Assembly: GCA_963678855.1 (NCBI GenBank)
Contig: OY787448.1
Location: 1,302,001-1,366,000, forward strand
Direction: 5' to 3'
Length of the DNA: 64,000 nucleotides
Source: F22 sp963678855
GTDB taxonomy: Bacteria; Bacteroidota; Bacteroidia; Bacteroidales; Bacteroidaceae
Part shown: in pieces, positions 33,183 to 42,322 of the stretch
Layout: every line of letters begins with the position of its first letter
How positions within the stretch are numbered: the stretch's first letter is position 1
Position numbers and translations under genes: made by a program
Notes under the pieces: model-generated
Told to the model about the DNA's origin: nothing
The model's input: only the letters and a program-made list of their open reading frames with translations
The model's database searches: none

Positions 33183-34766
33183 ATGAGTGTAAAAAGCGAA
33201 TTAGTAGTAGACGTCCAACCTAAAGAAGTCTCACTTGCACTCCTAGAAGACAAAAGTCTAGTAGAGCTACAGAGCGAAGGTAGTGACGAGAAATTTGCAG
33301 TAGGCAACCTGTACGTGGCAAGAATCAAGAAACTGATGCCTGGACTAAATGCTTGCTTTGTGAATGTAGGCTACGAAAAAGATGCTTTTCTTCATTATTT
33401 GGACCTAGGGCCACAGTTTAACTCTCTCAACAAGTACGTGAGACAAGTGATGAGCGACCGCAAGAAGCTCTTCCCTATCTCAAAATCGACAGTCCTACCT
33501 GACATCGATAAACAAGGAGCCATAAATGACATTGTCACTCAAGGCCAAGAAGTTATCGTACAAGTTGTCAAAGAACCGATATCAACAAAAGGCCCACGAC
33601 TTACCTGTGAATTATCCTTTGCAGGTCGTTTTCTAGTCTTGATGCCTTTTAATGACAAGGTGTCGGTATCGCAAAAGATTAAATCAGCAGAAGAACGTTC
33701 TCGTTTAAGACAGCTCATTATGAGCATTAAACCGAAGCGTTTTGGTGTGATTGTGCGTACAGTGGCTGAAGGCAAAAGAGCTTCAGAACTTGACGCCGAA
33801 CTTAAATTCCTATTGAAGCAATGGGAAGACGCCATCACTAAGGTACAGAAAGCGAAAACTTTCCCTTCTCTGATTCACGAAGAAACCAGTAGAGCCGTCG
33901 GACTACTCCGCGACCTATTCAACCCTTCGTTTGAGAACATCTACGTAAATGATGCCTCTGTCTATGCCGAAATCAAGGATTACGTATCGTTGATCGCTCC
34001 TGATCGAGCAGACATAGTCAAGATGTACAAAGGGAAGTTGCCTATATTCGACAATTTCGCCATCACCAAGCAGATTAAATCTGCCTTCGGAAGAACAGTT
34101 TCTTATAAGCGAGGTGCTTATCTGATTATCGAATCGACCGAAGCATTACATGTGGTGGATGTCAATAGTGGTAACCGTACCCGAAATGCTGACGGCCAAG
34201 AAGCCAATGCCCTAGAAGTCAATCTAGGTGCTGCAGATGAGCTAGCTCGTCAGCTGCGTCTCCGAGACATGGGAGGTATCATTGTGGTAGACTTTATCGA
34301 TATGCACGAAGCAGCCAATCGTCAGAAGCTGTATGAGCGTATGTGCAAGAACATGCAAAAAGATAGAGCTCGCCACAACATATTGCCGCTCAGTAAGTTT
34401 GGACTGATGCAAATCACACGTCAGAGAGTTCGCCCTGCGATGTCGGTAGACACAGATGAGACTTGCCCAGTATGCTATGGCAAAGGCAAGATTAAATCAT
34501 CGATTCTATTTACAGATACGTTAGAGAGTAAGATTGACTACCTAGTAAACAAATTAAAAGTTTCTAAGTTTACCCTGCACGTACATCCATATGTACATGC
34601 ATACATCACTCAAGGATGGATCTCCATGAAGCGCCGTTGGCGTATGAAGTATGGCTTTGGCGTGAAAGTAGTGCCAAGTGAAAAGCTTGCCTTCCTACAA
34701 TATGTTTTCTACGATGAAAACGGTGAGGAGATTGATATGAAAGAAAAGATTGATGAAGTAAAATAG
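33183..34766 (+). CDS. rng: Ribonuclease G/E family endoribonuclease
   Basis: 527 residues, the size of RNase G without the degradosome scaffold of RNase E. The S1 domain occupies about residues 35-130 (GNLYVARIKKLMPGLNACFVNVGYEKDAFLH in part). The DNase I-like catalytic part has VVDVNSGNRT and MGGIIVVDFIDM, which supply the metal-binding Asp residues. The Zn-link is CPVCYGKGKI. It processes rRNA and tRNA and turns over mRNA. Its place after the ribosomal-type small protein fits a link with ribosome maturation. Confidence 0.96.
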   Translation: MSVKSELVVDVQPKEVSLALLEDKSLVELQSEGSDEKFAVGNLYVARIKKLMPGLNACFVNVGYEKDAFLHYLDLGPQFNSLNKYVRQVMSDRKKLFPISKSTVLPDIDKQGAINDIVTQGQEVIVQVVKEPISTKGPRLTCELSFAGRFLVLMPFNDKVSVSQKIKSAEERSRLRQLIMSIKPKRFGVIVRTVAEGKRASELDAELKFLLKQWEDAITKVQKAKTFPSLIHEETSRAVGLLRDLFNPSFENIYVNDASVYAEIKDYVSLIAPDRADIVKMYKGKLPIFDNFAITKQIKSAFGRTVSYKRGAYLIIESTEALHVVDVNSGNRTRNADGQEANALEVNLGAADELARQLRLRDMGGIIVVDFIDMHEAANRQKLYERMCKNMQKDRARHNILPLSKFGLMQITRQRVRPAMSVDTDETCPVCYGKGKIKSSILFTDTLESKIDYLVNKLKVSKFTLHVHPYVHAYITQGWISMKRRWRMKYGFGVKVVPSEKLAFLQYVFYDENGEEIDMKEKIDEVK

Positions 34767-34809
34767 AATCTTATGACGAAAAGCGGCTTATAGTAGCCGA
34801 CCTATGTAC

Positions 34810-34853
34810 AAAGAGGACCTACCAAGATTATTCTTGACAGGTCCTCTTTCTTT
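34810..34853 (+). terminator. Terminator of rng
   Basis: 11-bp stem (aaagaggacct against aggtcctcttt) with a second inner stem (caag/cttg), followed by ctttat. Confidence 0.82.
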
Positions 34854-34910
34854 ATACTGTGATTTTGTTGGCGTAAGCGTCAATGATTTGTTCTTATCCT
34901 TCTGCGTGTC

Positions 34911-34976
34911 GATGCAAACGTTTGGCGCAATTGATGGAAACGTTTCCATCAATTGATGCGAGCGTTTGCATCAAGA
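34911..34976. repeat. Array of three tandem 22-bp palindromic units (locus 2)
   Basis: Units start at 34911, 34933 and 34955, each 22 bp. The middle unit, in register 34931-34952, is a perfect 22-bp palindrome with core gatggaaacgtttccatc. The third pairs with itself with two G-T wobbles. The first is an imperfect complement of the third (gatgcaaacg at 34911-34920 against cgtttgcatc at 34963-34972 is perfect). It lies in the 362-base gap between convergent rng and mutL, between their terminators. Confidence 0.9.
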
Positions 34977-35075
34977 CTGACAAGCCTTAGCGCAAGATTA
35001 TCAAAGCTATAACACATATTATCGCGCCTTGTTTCCAAACTTTAGGGCTTTAATTCTCAGCATACAAGGGACAAG

Positions 35076-35121
35076 ATAGAAAAAGAGGACGTATCAATAT
35101 GTCGTTTTGATACATCCTCTT
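35076..35121 (-). terminator. Terminator of mutL
   Basis: 15-bp stem (aagaggacgtatcaa against ttgatacatcctctt, one wobble on the minus RNA) followed on the minus strand by tttttct, 8 bases after the mutL stop. Confidence 0.85.
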
Positions 35122-35128
35122 ATATATT

Positions 35129-37213
35129 TTACCCGAATAGATCTTTCATCCGTTGTGCATCAAATGCTACAAACACGTGCTTCCCATTTGGCGTGATAGC
35201 TGGTGCACTTGTAGCAAATAACTCGCCTACAATAGCTTGCATTTCATCCTTTCCTAGTTTTTGGTCATAATGAATAGCAGTTGCACGCGCCATAGTATGT
35301 GCAATTTGATGAGAAAGAGAGTTGGTTACTTCACCATCTCGATCCATAGCAGTCACCAATAGCTGGCGTAATAATTCGACTCCTTGGCTTGGTTCCACTC
35401 CGACAGGCACACCATTAACTGAATAGCTTCCACCGCCTAAATCTGCCAAATCAAAACCAATAAAACGAAGTTCAGATAGTATCTGCTGAAAGAACATATT
35501 ATCACTTTGAGAAAGTTCTAAGACTTCTGGGAAAAGCATTCCTTGAGACGTCCCTTGCTTTTGATCTAGCTGCTGCATATATCGCTCATACAAAATACGT
35601 ATATGCGCTCTTCTTTGGTCTATCATATATAAACCGTCCATACCATTGACTACGATATACCTATTGATACCTTGAATGACTTCGGGGTTCTCTGGGATAG
35701 CATTTGGTTTGTCTTCAAAGCCTAAAGCACTATGAATCGTTTGTGCTTCCACTTGGGCTTCAGGAATTTGTTCTATAGGGACACTCCAAGGAGTGTGCTC
35801 TATTGAGGCATGCTCGATCGGAGTTGTTCCAGATGGATTAGGATTGATTATATCCACTGAATCGTAGTCTATAGACCAATCTCCAGGTCTATAATCTGGT
35901 GCATCCCCTTGATTAGTCTCCACACTTCCACTAAAACTATCCATACGAGATGGAATCGTTTCTGATTCAACAAGACTAGCACCAGTATTGTCATACGACA
36001 AACCAGTGGTGGCACCTACCCCTTGTAAAGGTTCAGAAAAATCAGGCATGCTAGACATTGCTCCACCTGAGACTTGCTGTCCACTAGTCTCAAAAGGATT
36101 GTAAGCCGAATCATACTGAATCTTCTCATTATTTCCAAATGAAGCTTCTTCAGTCACTTGACCAGTAAAAGTCGGAATTTCGGGTTTATCTGTGGTATCA
36201 AAATCAATAACTGGGGCAAAGTGATGCTTACCAACTGCCTCTTTTATAGAAGCAGATATAAACTGCCATATTGCTTGATCGTCCGCAAATTTCACCTCCG
36301 TCTTGTTTGGATGGACATTGACGTCCACATTGGCAGGATCAACTTCTAAGAATAGAAAGTAATTGACATGATAGCCATGGGGAATCAAGTTTTCATATGC
36401 ATGACGTACGGCACTTTGAAAATAAGGGTGACGGATATAGCGTCCATTCACAAAGATATAATCATACTTGCGATTCTTGACTGCAGAGTCTGTCTTACCT
36501 ACATATCCTTGAATCTTCACCAAAGTTGTATCTAAGTCTATGGTCAACAACTTCTTCTTCAAGCTTGCTGAATACAAGTCGGTGATACGTTTCATATGGG
36601 AACCTGCACGCAAATCGAACAATTTTGTTTCATTGCTATACAAGCTAAAAGACACATTTGGGTATACTAGTACAATATGCTGAAACTGCGTAGAGATTTT
36701 CTTCATCTCTACACTGTCACGTTTCATAAACTTACGACGTCCAGGGGTGTTATAAAATAGATTTTTTATTAAGAATTGACTACCAGGTTGAGCTTGTGCA
36801 GCGACCTCTTGCTGGACGACCTGCGAACCTTCAATCCCTAATAACGTACCCACTTCATCCTCAGGACGACGAGTACGAAGCTCGACATGAGACACCGCCG
36901 CAATAGACGCCAAAGCCTCACCACGAAATCCCATAGTTGTCAAAGCAAACAGATCATCTGCACGACGAATCTTAGATGTCGCATGGCGTTCAAAGCTCAT
37001 ACGTGCATCAGTTGGCGACATGCCTTTACCGTTGTCTATGACCTGAATCAAAGTACGTCCAGCATCCACAACATGCACATCGATTTGCGTTGCCCCAGCA
37101 TCAATAGCATTTTCCATCAACTCTTTAACTACAGAAGCTGGCGATTCAATGACCTCGCCAGCTGCTATTTGATTCGCTATTGAATCGGGCAATAATTGTA
37201 TGATATCACTCAA
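35129..37213 (-). CDS. mutL: DNA mismatch repair protein MutL
   Basis: 694 residues. The N-terminal GHKL ATPase is complete: ELMENAIDAGATQI (motif I), DNGKGM (motif II), RHATSKI and TMGFRGEALASI (motif III). The transducer domain follows to about residue 330 (VNVHPNKTEVKF). Residues about 350-510 are a Ser/Thr/Pro-rich linker. The C-terminal dimerisation domain lacks the endonuclease motif: the DQHA(x)2E(x)4E position reads DQRRAHIRILYE, and the late CPHGRP position reads TPNGKH. It should therefore match a non-nicking MutL. Last gene of the surA-like/OstA operon, 33 bases after the small membrane protein. Confidence 0.97.
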   Translation of the reverse strand: MSDIIQLLPDSIANQIAAGEVIESPASVVKELMENAIDAGATQIDVHVVDAGRTLIQVIDNGKGMSPTDARMSFERHATSKIRRADDLFALTTMGFRGEALASIAAVSHVELRTRRPEDEVGTLLGIEGSQVVQQEVAAQAQPGSQFLIKNLFYNTPGRRKFMKRDSVEMKKISTQFQHIVLVYPNVSFSLYSNETKLFDLRAGSHMKRITDLYSASLKKKLLTIDLDTTLVKIQGYVGKTDSAVKNRKYDYIFVNGRYIRHPYFQSAVRHAYENLIPHGYHVNYFLFLEVDPANVDVNVHPNKTEVKFADDQAIWQFISASIKEAVGKHHFAPVIDFDTTDKPEIPTFTGQVTEEASFGNNEKIQYDSAYNPFETSGQQVSGGAMSSMPDFSEPLQGVGATTGLSYDNTGASLVESETIPSRMDSFSGSVETNQGDAPDYRPGDWSIDYDSVDIINPNPSGTTPIEHASIEHTPWSVPIEQIPEAQVEAQTIHSALGFEDKPNAIPENPEVIQGINRYIVVNGMDGLYMIDQRRAHIRILYERYMQQLDQKQGTSQGMLFPEVLELSQSDNMFFQQILSELRFIGFDLADLGGGSYSVNGVPVGVEPSQGVELLRQLLVTAMDRDGEVTNSLSHQIAHTMARATAIHYDQKLGKDEMQAIVGELFATSAPAITPNGKHVFVAFDAQRMKDLFG

Positions 37214-37246
37214 TGTATTGCTCCTTTTAAATGTCTACAGTCATAA

Positions 37247-37558
37247 TTATATAGTACCCTTAGAGAGGAAGTACCATAAGATAAACAAGCCGATAATGAT
37301 CAAAAGAATCATTCCCATAGAAATAGGGCGCTTGCCACTTTCAGAGCGTCGACGTAGGTGGGAAGTTTGCTCCTTTATACGTCCACGTATTCTTTTTTCA
37401 GTATCGTAAGGTTCTTCTTCGCCTTTATCGCCTTCGACCTCACGACGTACGCGTTCTTCCATCTCTTTAAGTTTTTCTTTGCGCTCATCCACAAAGATGT
37501 ACTTATGTTCAAAAGGACGCGGTTTATTGTTTCCAAAAAATCGACCAAATAATGCCAT
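37247..37558 (-). CDS. Small C-terminally anchored membrane protein of unknown function
   Basis: 103 residues. The first 75 are highly charged (KEKLKEMEERVRREVEGD, then KEQTSHLRRRSESGKR), and one C-terminal membrane helix follows (about 79-98, ISMGMILLIIIGLFILWYFL). Such a tail-anchored protein stands between the OstA-like gene and mutL in Bacteroidales. I do not know its role. It is 26 bases downstream of the OstA-like gene and 33 bases upstream of mutL, so it is inside the operon. Confidence 0.8.
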   Translation of the reverse strand: MALFGRFFGNNKPRPFEHKYIFVDERKEKLKEMEERVRREVEGDKGEEEPYDTEKRIRGRIKEQTSHLRRRSESGKRPISMGMILLIIIGLFILWYFLSKGTI

Positions 37559-37584
37559 AATATACTTTGTTAAGTTGTTGGCAA

Positions 37585-39327
37585 CTATTCAGGAATAGTT
37601 ACTCCTTCTTCTACAACCAGATTACGATCTGGGTTCTTAGGTTTCTTACGACTAGTTTTCTTCAGCCTATCGGATGCTTTTTTCTCGACCCAATTAAAGA
37701 TATCTTTGGCTGAACGTGGTCTAAGATAATCCATCCAAGCAAAGTTTTCCAAACGATACTTTTCTTCTGGTATCTGATCCATAGGATACAACGTACCATT
37801 AGCTTGCGGACTCATAATCATACGCTCCATTTGCTGGTTCTTAAGATGCATTTGTAGCTTACTACTTTCACTGTAGTTCATACCCATAAACTCGCTAGTC
37901 TTATCCTCTTGCGGATAGTAAACGACACGGACATTACCAGTAACTTCTACCTTACGCAATTCACCTTCACGCATGTAAGCCTTCATATCTTGTCCAGCTA
38001 CTTGGTTATAATGCACAGAGTCTAAACGTTCGATAGAGAAAGCCTGTGAAGGAATCACCATATGATCAATAGTCGAATCGTTCATAAAGATCTGCACTTG
38101 TTCACCATACAGTTGATTCGGACCACTCCAAAGCACTGGATTATCGTACAAAGTCAAACATGAGTCTTTTGACAAGAATGTCAACGAATCGCACACACCT
38201 TGCAAATCATGACGATAGAAACGGACTTTATGATAAGCGTATATTTGTCGTTCAATAGAATCAGTACCATGATTGAAAGTAGACAACTGCAAAGTATCAG
38301 CATGCATATGCAGACTATCGCCTTGAGAATACTCTACAATCTCTGCTTTCTTGGTAGCAAAGGCACTCTGCAAGATTTCATTATAAAAGACGTAGTCTCC
38401 ACGTAGAATATTCTTTTGCACAGTATCTTTCATTTCAACATTTTCGTACAACTCGGCATACCCTCTGACACGGTCATAAAAGAGACTATCCCCAGTCACA
38501 CGCTTAGGACCATTGACCAAGACCGAACGATCTAACAATTCAGCTTGACCTGAAGCTGTATGATACACCCCACGATTGGAATAAATATGATTCTGTTGGT
38601 TTTTGATGGTAGACGGACCTAAAATAACGGCCTCTTTCGTCTCACTGTTATACTTCAATGTATCCGAATACAATTGAAATTGCTTATTCAACAAGATCAC
38701 ATCATCATTAAAAACGGCCCACTTGGTAGCTGGACTATATTCTCCCCAGTATGAAGACAAGTTATTCTCCTCATCTGCTAAGCGTCCACCTTCAAAGTAG
38801 TATCCTAGGTTATAGATACGGTCGTAGTTCAAACTATCTGTTGTCAGTACCGTATTGCGATTAATCATGCGCACGTTATTACGCAACTTCGCAAGCTCTA
38901 TCTCGCCATCATAGTACAAGTAATCACTGTAAATAAACAAAGTATCCCCTTGTTCACAACGTACATTACTAAAAGCTTCAAATGAGTTTGTCTTTTGATA
39001 GATCAACGCACTATCACAGTACATATACATCTGCTTATGCTTGAATTGCACATTACCAATAAGCACTTGTGCATCAGGATATTGTTTACTGTCTGCGATA
39101 CCTCTATCGGCGTGCAACAAATCAACGCGTGTAGTACGACGTACGATTTTTGTTGAGTCTGTGGAGACTGTATCAGCAGCCTCTACACGAGGAACAGCGG
39201 CAGGGGCTTGCGCTCTAACAGGCACACCTCCAAAAACGCTACTTAACCCAAGATAAGCGATTAGTGCAAGACCACACTTACTTAATCCATCCTGGATATT
39301 TAAACGCGCATTTCTTTCCATTCTCAT
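37585..39327 (-). CDS. OstA/LptA-like outer-membrane biogenesis protein
   Basis: 580 residues from the chosen start (MRMERNARLN...), with a signal-like hydrophobic stretch (LALIAYLGLSSVFGG). The mature part has repeating beta-strand units typical of OstA/LptA-LptD jelly rolls: VLIGNVQFKHKQMYMYCDSA, RCEQGDTLFIYSDYLYYDG, LRNNVRMINRNTVLTTDSL. Such proteins form or cap the periplasmic bridge for lipopolysaccharide. The C-terminus is basic (KKTSRKKPKNPDR). The frame extends upstream to 39387 but that part lies deep in the surA-like gene; the chosen start overlaps it by 50 bases and keeps the signal near the N-terminus. Confidence 0.87.
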   Translation of the reverse strand: MRMERNARLNIQDGLSKCGLALIAYLGLSSVFGGVPVRAQAPAAVPRVEAADTVSTDSTKIVRRTTRVDLLHADRGIADSKQYPDAQVLIGNVQFKHKQMYMYCDSALIYQKTNSFEAFSNVRCEQGDTLFIYSDYLYYDGEIELAKLRNNVRMINRNTVLTTDSLNYDRIYNLGYYFEGGRLADEENNLSSYWGEYSPATKWAVFNDDVILLNKQFQLYSDTLKYNSETKEAVILGPSTIKNQQNHIYSNRGVYHTASGQAELLDRSVLVNGPKRVTGDSLFYDRVRGYAELYENVEMKDTVQKNILRGDYVFYNEILQSAFATKKAEIVEYSQGDSLHMHADTLQLSTFNHGTDSIERQIYAYHKVRFYRHDLQGVCDSLTFLSKDSCLTLYDNPVLWSGPNQLYGEQVQIFMNDSTIDHMVIPSQAFSIERLDSVHYNQVAGQDMKAYMREGELRKVEVTGNVRVVYYPQEDKTSEFMGMNYSESSKLQMHLKNQQMERMIMSPQANGTLYPMDQIPEEKYRLENFAWMDYLRPRSAKDIFNWVEKKASDRLKKTSRKKPKNPDRNLVVEEGVTIPE

Positions 39328-40654
39328 TGATACGAATATATGTCTTCTCTTGTTTTTCTCTAATCCATTTCTCCAACGCTTCTGCACGCAGTTTTTCTTC
39401 TACAATTGCTTTCAATCGTTGGTAATCTTCTGTAATAATCGCCTTATGACCTTCTGTACGTGATTTCAACTTCACGATAACCACATCCTCAGATCCATCA
39501 CGTTGACTCTTCTTGACGAAAGCCTCAGAGATTTCATTGACCTTCATATCTTTCACAACATTAGCAATCTCTTGAGGCAACTCTTGCATTTCGAACTTAG
39601 ACGTATTTGTACGTGGGTTGGGCAATAGTCCTTTATTATTTCGTGTAGCCTCATCGCTAGACAAGAATTGTGCTGCCTTTTCAAAAGTAAACTTCTCAGC
39701 ACGAATTTCATCGGCGATAGAATCCAAGCGTTGTTTAGACTCATCTATACGGTCAAATGGCACTTCAGGACGAAGCAAGATATGACGGCAATTCACCCGG
39801 TCACCACGGCGCTCAATAAGCTGAATAATATGGTACCCAAACTCTGTCTTTACAATCTTAGAGACTTTCTTAGGATCACGTAAATTGAAGGCAACTTGCG
39901 AGAAAGCAGGTACAAACTTCTCACGACTAGAGAAACCTAGCTCTCCACCACGTGCTGCTGAACCTTTATCTTCTGAATATAGCAAAGCCAATGTAGAGAA
40001 ATCGCTTTCGCCCTTAACGATACGATCAGAGAAATCACGCAAGCGTTCCTTCACTGCATCAATCTCCTTTTGAGGCACCTTAGGTTTGTTGGTAATAATT
40101 TGAACCTCTACGCGAGTTGGCACATATGGCACACTATCTTTAGGGAGCTTTTCAAAATAACGACGAACTTGTGCAGGCGTGACTTTAATTTCACCAACAA
40201 TCTTCTGTTGCATTCGCTGTACCACCAAAGTGTTTCTGATATTCTCACGCATTTCAGCACGGATTTGAGACCATGTCTTACCGAAATACTCCATCATTTT
40301 CTCTTTAGAACCAATCATTTGGATGTAACGATTAGTCATAGCGTCTAGACGAGCTAGAATTTCGTTGTCACTCGCCTCGATACTATCGAGCTTTGCTTGA
40401 TTCAAGTACAATTTCTGGATAGCTAGTTCTTCTGCTATTTCGCAACTAGGATCACGTTTAAACTTGCGACCTTCGTATTGCGCATTCATTCTAGCTTCTT
40501 CAATATCTGACTTCAGGATAGGTTCGTCTCCTACGACCCATACAACTTCATCAATTACATTGTTTTGAGCCCATGATTGAGGCGCACACATAGCACACAA
40601 CAATAGACATAAGCCTATCCATACATTTTTTCTTTTCATAACTTGTCTAGTCAT
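39278..40654 (-). CDS. SurA-like periplasmic peptidyl-prolyl isomerase with two parvulin domains
   Basis: 458 residues with a signal peptide (WIGLCLLLCAMCAPQSWAQ). The N-terminal SurA chaperone part includes DEVVWVVGDEPILKSDIEEA. Two parvulin-type domains follow: RGGELGFSSREKFVPAFSQV (about residues 240-285) and a second from RVNCRHILLRPEV (about 290-400). It escorts outer-membrane proteins across the periplasm. The ATG used overlaps the stop of the upstream gene by 8 bases; Met6 (40639, MKRKNVW) is an equally good start. Second gene of the operon. Confidence 0.93.
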   Translation of the reverse strand: MTRQVMKRKNVWIGLCLLLCAMCAPQSWAQNNVIDEVVWVVGDEPILKSDIEEARMNAQYEGRKFKRDPSCEIAEELAIQKLYLNQAKLDSIEASDNEILARLDAMTNRYIQMIGSKEKMMEYFGKTWSQIRAEMRENIRNTLVVQRMQQKIVGEIKVTPAQVRRYFEKLPKDSVPYVPTRVEVQIITNKPKVPQKEIDAVKERLRDFSDRIVKGESDFSTLALLYSEDKGSAARGGELGFSSREKFVPAFSQVAFNLRDPKKVSKIVKTEFGYHIIQLIERRGDRVNCRHILLRPEVPFDRIDESKQRLDSIADEIRAEKFTFEKAAQFLSSDEATRNNKGLLPNPRTNTSKFEMQELPQEIANVVKDMKVNEISEAFVKKSQRDGSEDVVIVKLKSRTEGHKAIITEDYQRLKAIVEEKLRAEALEKWIREKQEKTYIRINENGKKCAFKYPGWIK

Positions 40655-41528
40655 TATTATAGTAGATTATTTTTTTCTCTTCCAAAGCTTTCGCTTTCAA
40701 TGTATGCCTCATCGTATCCATCAACTGAAGCATACGAGCATGAAGCATATCTTTTTTGATATAAGATGTGGCCATATCAAAGGGCATTGCCTGACCTCTA
40801 GTTTGCACTTCCGTAACATGCAAGAAATAGATAGCAGCTGTATCTCTCACCTCCACTTGTGGACGTTTTTGCAGATAAGCAACTGGATCTTTTGTTTGCA
40901 AAGGCACCATACTGATGACATCAGCCAATGGCACCCATGTATCCGCAAAATACTCAAACTTCATGGCATGAGCTAAGCTATACTTATCTAGATTTTCAGC
41001 AGATTCACTATCTACTGTTTTCATCCAACGACGTACTTGGTACAACTTTGGAGCCGACAAAGGCACCTTCAGCATCATTCCTCGCACGATTGGATAAGAC
41101 AAAGTATAATCATCACTATGCTCTTTGTAGAAAGTCTGCATCTGCTCTTCCGTACACACGGTATCGACCTTCTGCGTAAACAATGCTTTCTGATAAGCAT
41201 TCATCAACAAAGAAGTGCGATAAGCACGTACCATTTTATCAATATCCTTTGAGTTAGGTACATTTCTCTCAGCTTGTTGCAGTAGAACCTGTTCGTCAAT
41301 CCAATGGTTTACATAACGGGTAGTAATCACTACCGAGTCTGAATCAGACTTAGCCTCAGCCAACATACCTTGAGGAATCATAGCACTTAGTGCATCCTCA
41401 TATAACCAAGTATCTCCTACAGATACCACAGGGGTACGCCCATGATGATCTACTGGTGCTTGACAGCCCAGAAAAAGACTTCCTAAAAGAAGCCCCGAGA
41501 CACCGATGATATAAGCAATTTTCCTCAT
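40647..41528 (-). CDS. SurA-like lipoprotein, second peptidyl-prolyl isomerase-type chaperone
   Basis: 293 residues from MRKIAYIIGV, with lipid Cys22 (LFLGC). The frame is open to 41561 but the conserved signal peptide begins at 41528. The fold resembles the SurA N-terminal chaperone domain (INQ-type YVNHWIDEQVLLQQAERNV, cited in part) but there is no convincing parvulin active-site segment, so it may be a holdase without isomerase activity. First gene of the operon surA-like 2, surA-like 1, OstA-like, membrane protein, mutL, an order typical of Bacteroidales. Confidence 0.82.
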   Translation of the reverse strand: MRKIAYIIGVSGLLLGSLFLGCQAPVDHHGRTPVVSVGDTWLYEDALSAMIPQGMLAEAKSDSDSVVITTRYVNHWIDEQVLLQQAERNVPNSKDIDKMVRAYRTSLLMNAYQKALFTQKVDTVCTEEQMQTFYKEHSDDYTLSYPIVRGMMLKVPLSAPKLYQVRRWMKTVDSESAENLDKYSLAHAMKFEYFADTWVPLADVISMVPLQTKDPVAYLQKRPQVEVRDTAAIYFLHVTEVQTRGQAMPFDMATSYIKKDMLHARMLQLMDTMRHTLKAKALEEKKIIYYNND

Positions 41529-41633
41529 ATAAATATCTCCACGAAGATACACCAAAATCATTAATACAAGAAGGGATTAACTCTTTTTTTGTGCAAACTA
41601 GACTGGATTTCCCACAATCTGACGTTTTTTTGC

Positions 41634-41641
41634 TACCTTTG
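41634..41641 (+). promoter_or_regulatory. Promoter -7 element of the DUF2148 gene
   Basis: TACCTTTG, 65 bases before the ATG at 41707. No clear TTG at the proper distance upstream. Confidence 0.5.
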
Positions 41642-41706
41642 TCTTTACAGGAAGTAACTCTAAACGAGAATGCTTTCCTCCATATCTCACACTAAAAAAG
41701 AACTAT

Positions 41707-42240
41707 ATGATAGTTAATGAAAGAGCTCAAAGACAACAACAACTCATCCAATCTGCTCAACAGATTATGACCGCCGCTCGCACAGCGCCAAAGTCTAGAG
41801 GAGTTGATATTATTGAGATACTGATGGTTACTGGCGAAGAAAAAGAGGCCATAGCTCACGAAATGGAAGAACTGTTTGAAGAAAACGGTATGCCTTTCTT
41901 TTTACGAGACGCACAGAACATCCGAGATGCAGGAGTCATTTTACTGTTTGCAACACCCAACAAACCTGTTGGAATAAATTGTGGATATTGTGGTTTTCCG
42001 ACTTGTGAAGCCCGTACTTCTGCTATTCCTTGCACTTTGAACAGTACAGATTTGGGGATTGCATTAGGCTCTGCGGCAGCCACTGCAGCGGACCTACGCA
42101 TTGACAACCGCATCATGTATTCAGCAGGAAAAGCAGCATTAGACTTGGGGTTCTTTTCAGACTGCAACCAGTGTTTTGCTCTGCCGTTATCTATTGGGAG
42201 TAAAAATATATTCGTAGATAGAAAGACTCCTCAAAAATAA
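41707..42240 (+). CDS. DUF2148 (ferredoxin-domain-like) protein
   Basis: 177 residues. It carries a Cys-rich motif GINCGYCGFPTCEARTSAIPC (shown here as CGYCGFPTC) that resembles the Cys cluster of the iron-sulfur 4Fe-4S domain called DUF2148. Two further Cys occur in FFSDCNQCFALPLS near the C-terminus. The family occurs in anaerobes and is thought to be redox-related; no reaction is established. It is followed by a glycosyltransferase that seems to have its own promoter. Confidence 0.88.
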   Translation: MIVNERAQRQQQLIQSAQQIMTAARTAPKSRGVDIIEILMVTGEEKEAIAHEMEELFEENGMPFFLRDAQNIRDAGVILLFATPNKPVGINCGYCGFPTCEARTSAIPCTLNSTDLGIALGSAAATAADLRIDNRIMYSAGKAALDLGFFSDCNQCFALPLSIGSKNIFVDRKTPQK

Positions 42241-42244
42241 TTTG

Positions 42245-42252
42245 TATTTTTG
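42245..42252 (+). promoter_or_regulatory. Promoter -7 element of the glycosyltransferase gene
   Basis: TATTTTTG, directly after the DUF2148 stop and 70 bases before the chosen start 42323. It lies inside the upstream open frame, which supports the later start. Confidence 0.5.
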
Positions 42253-42322
42253 TGTAATTGCCTTTCGTTTTGGACAAAGGCATACATTCATCTCCCATAT
42301 TTACCCTAATCCCAACATCATT

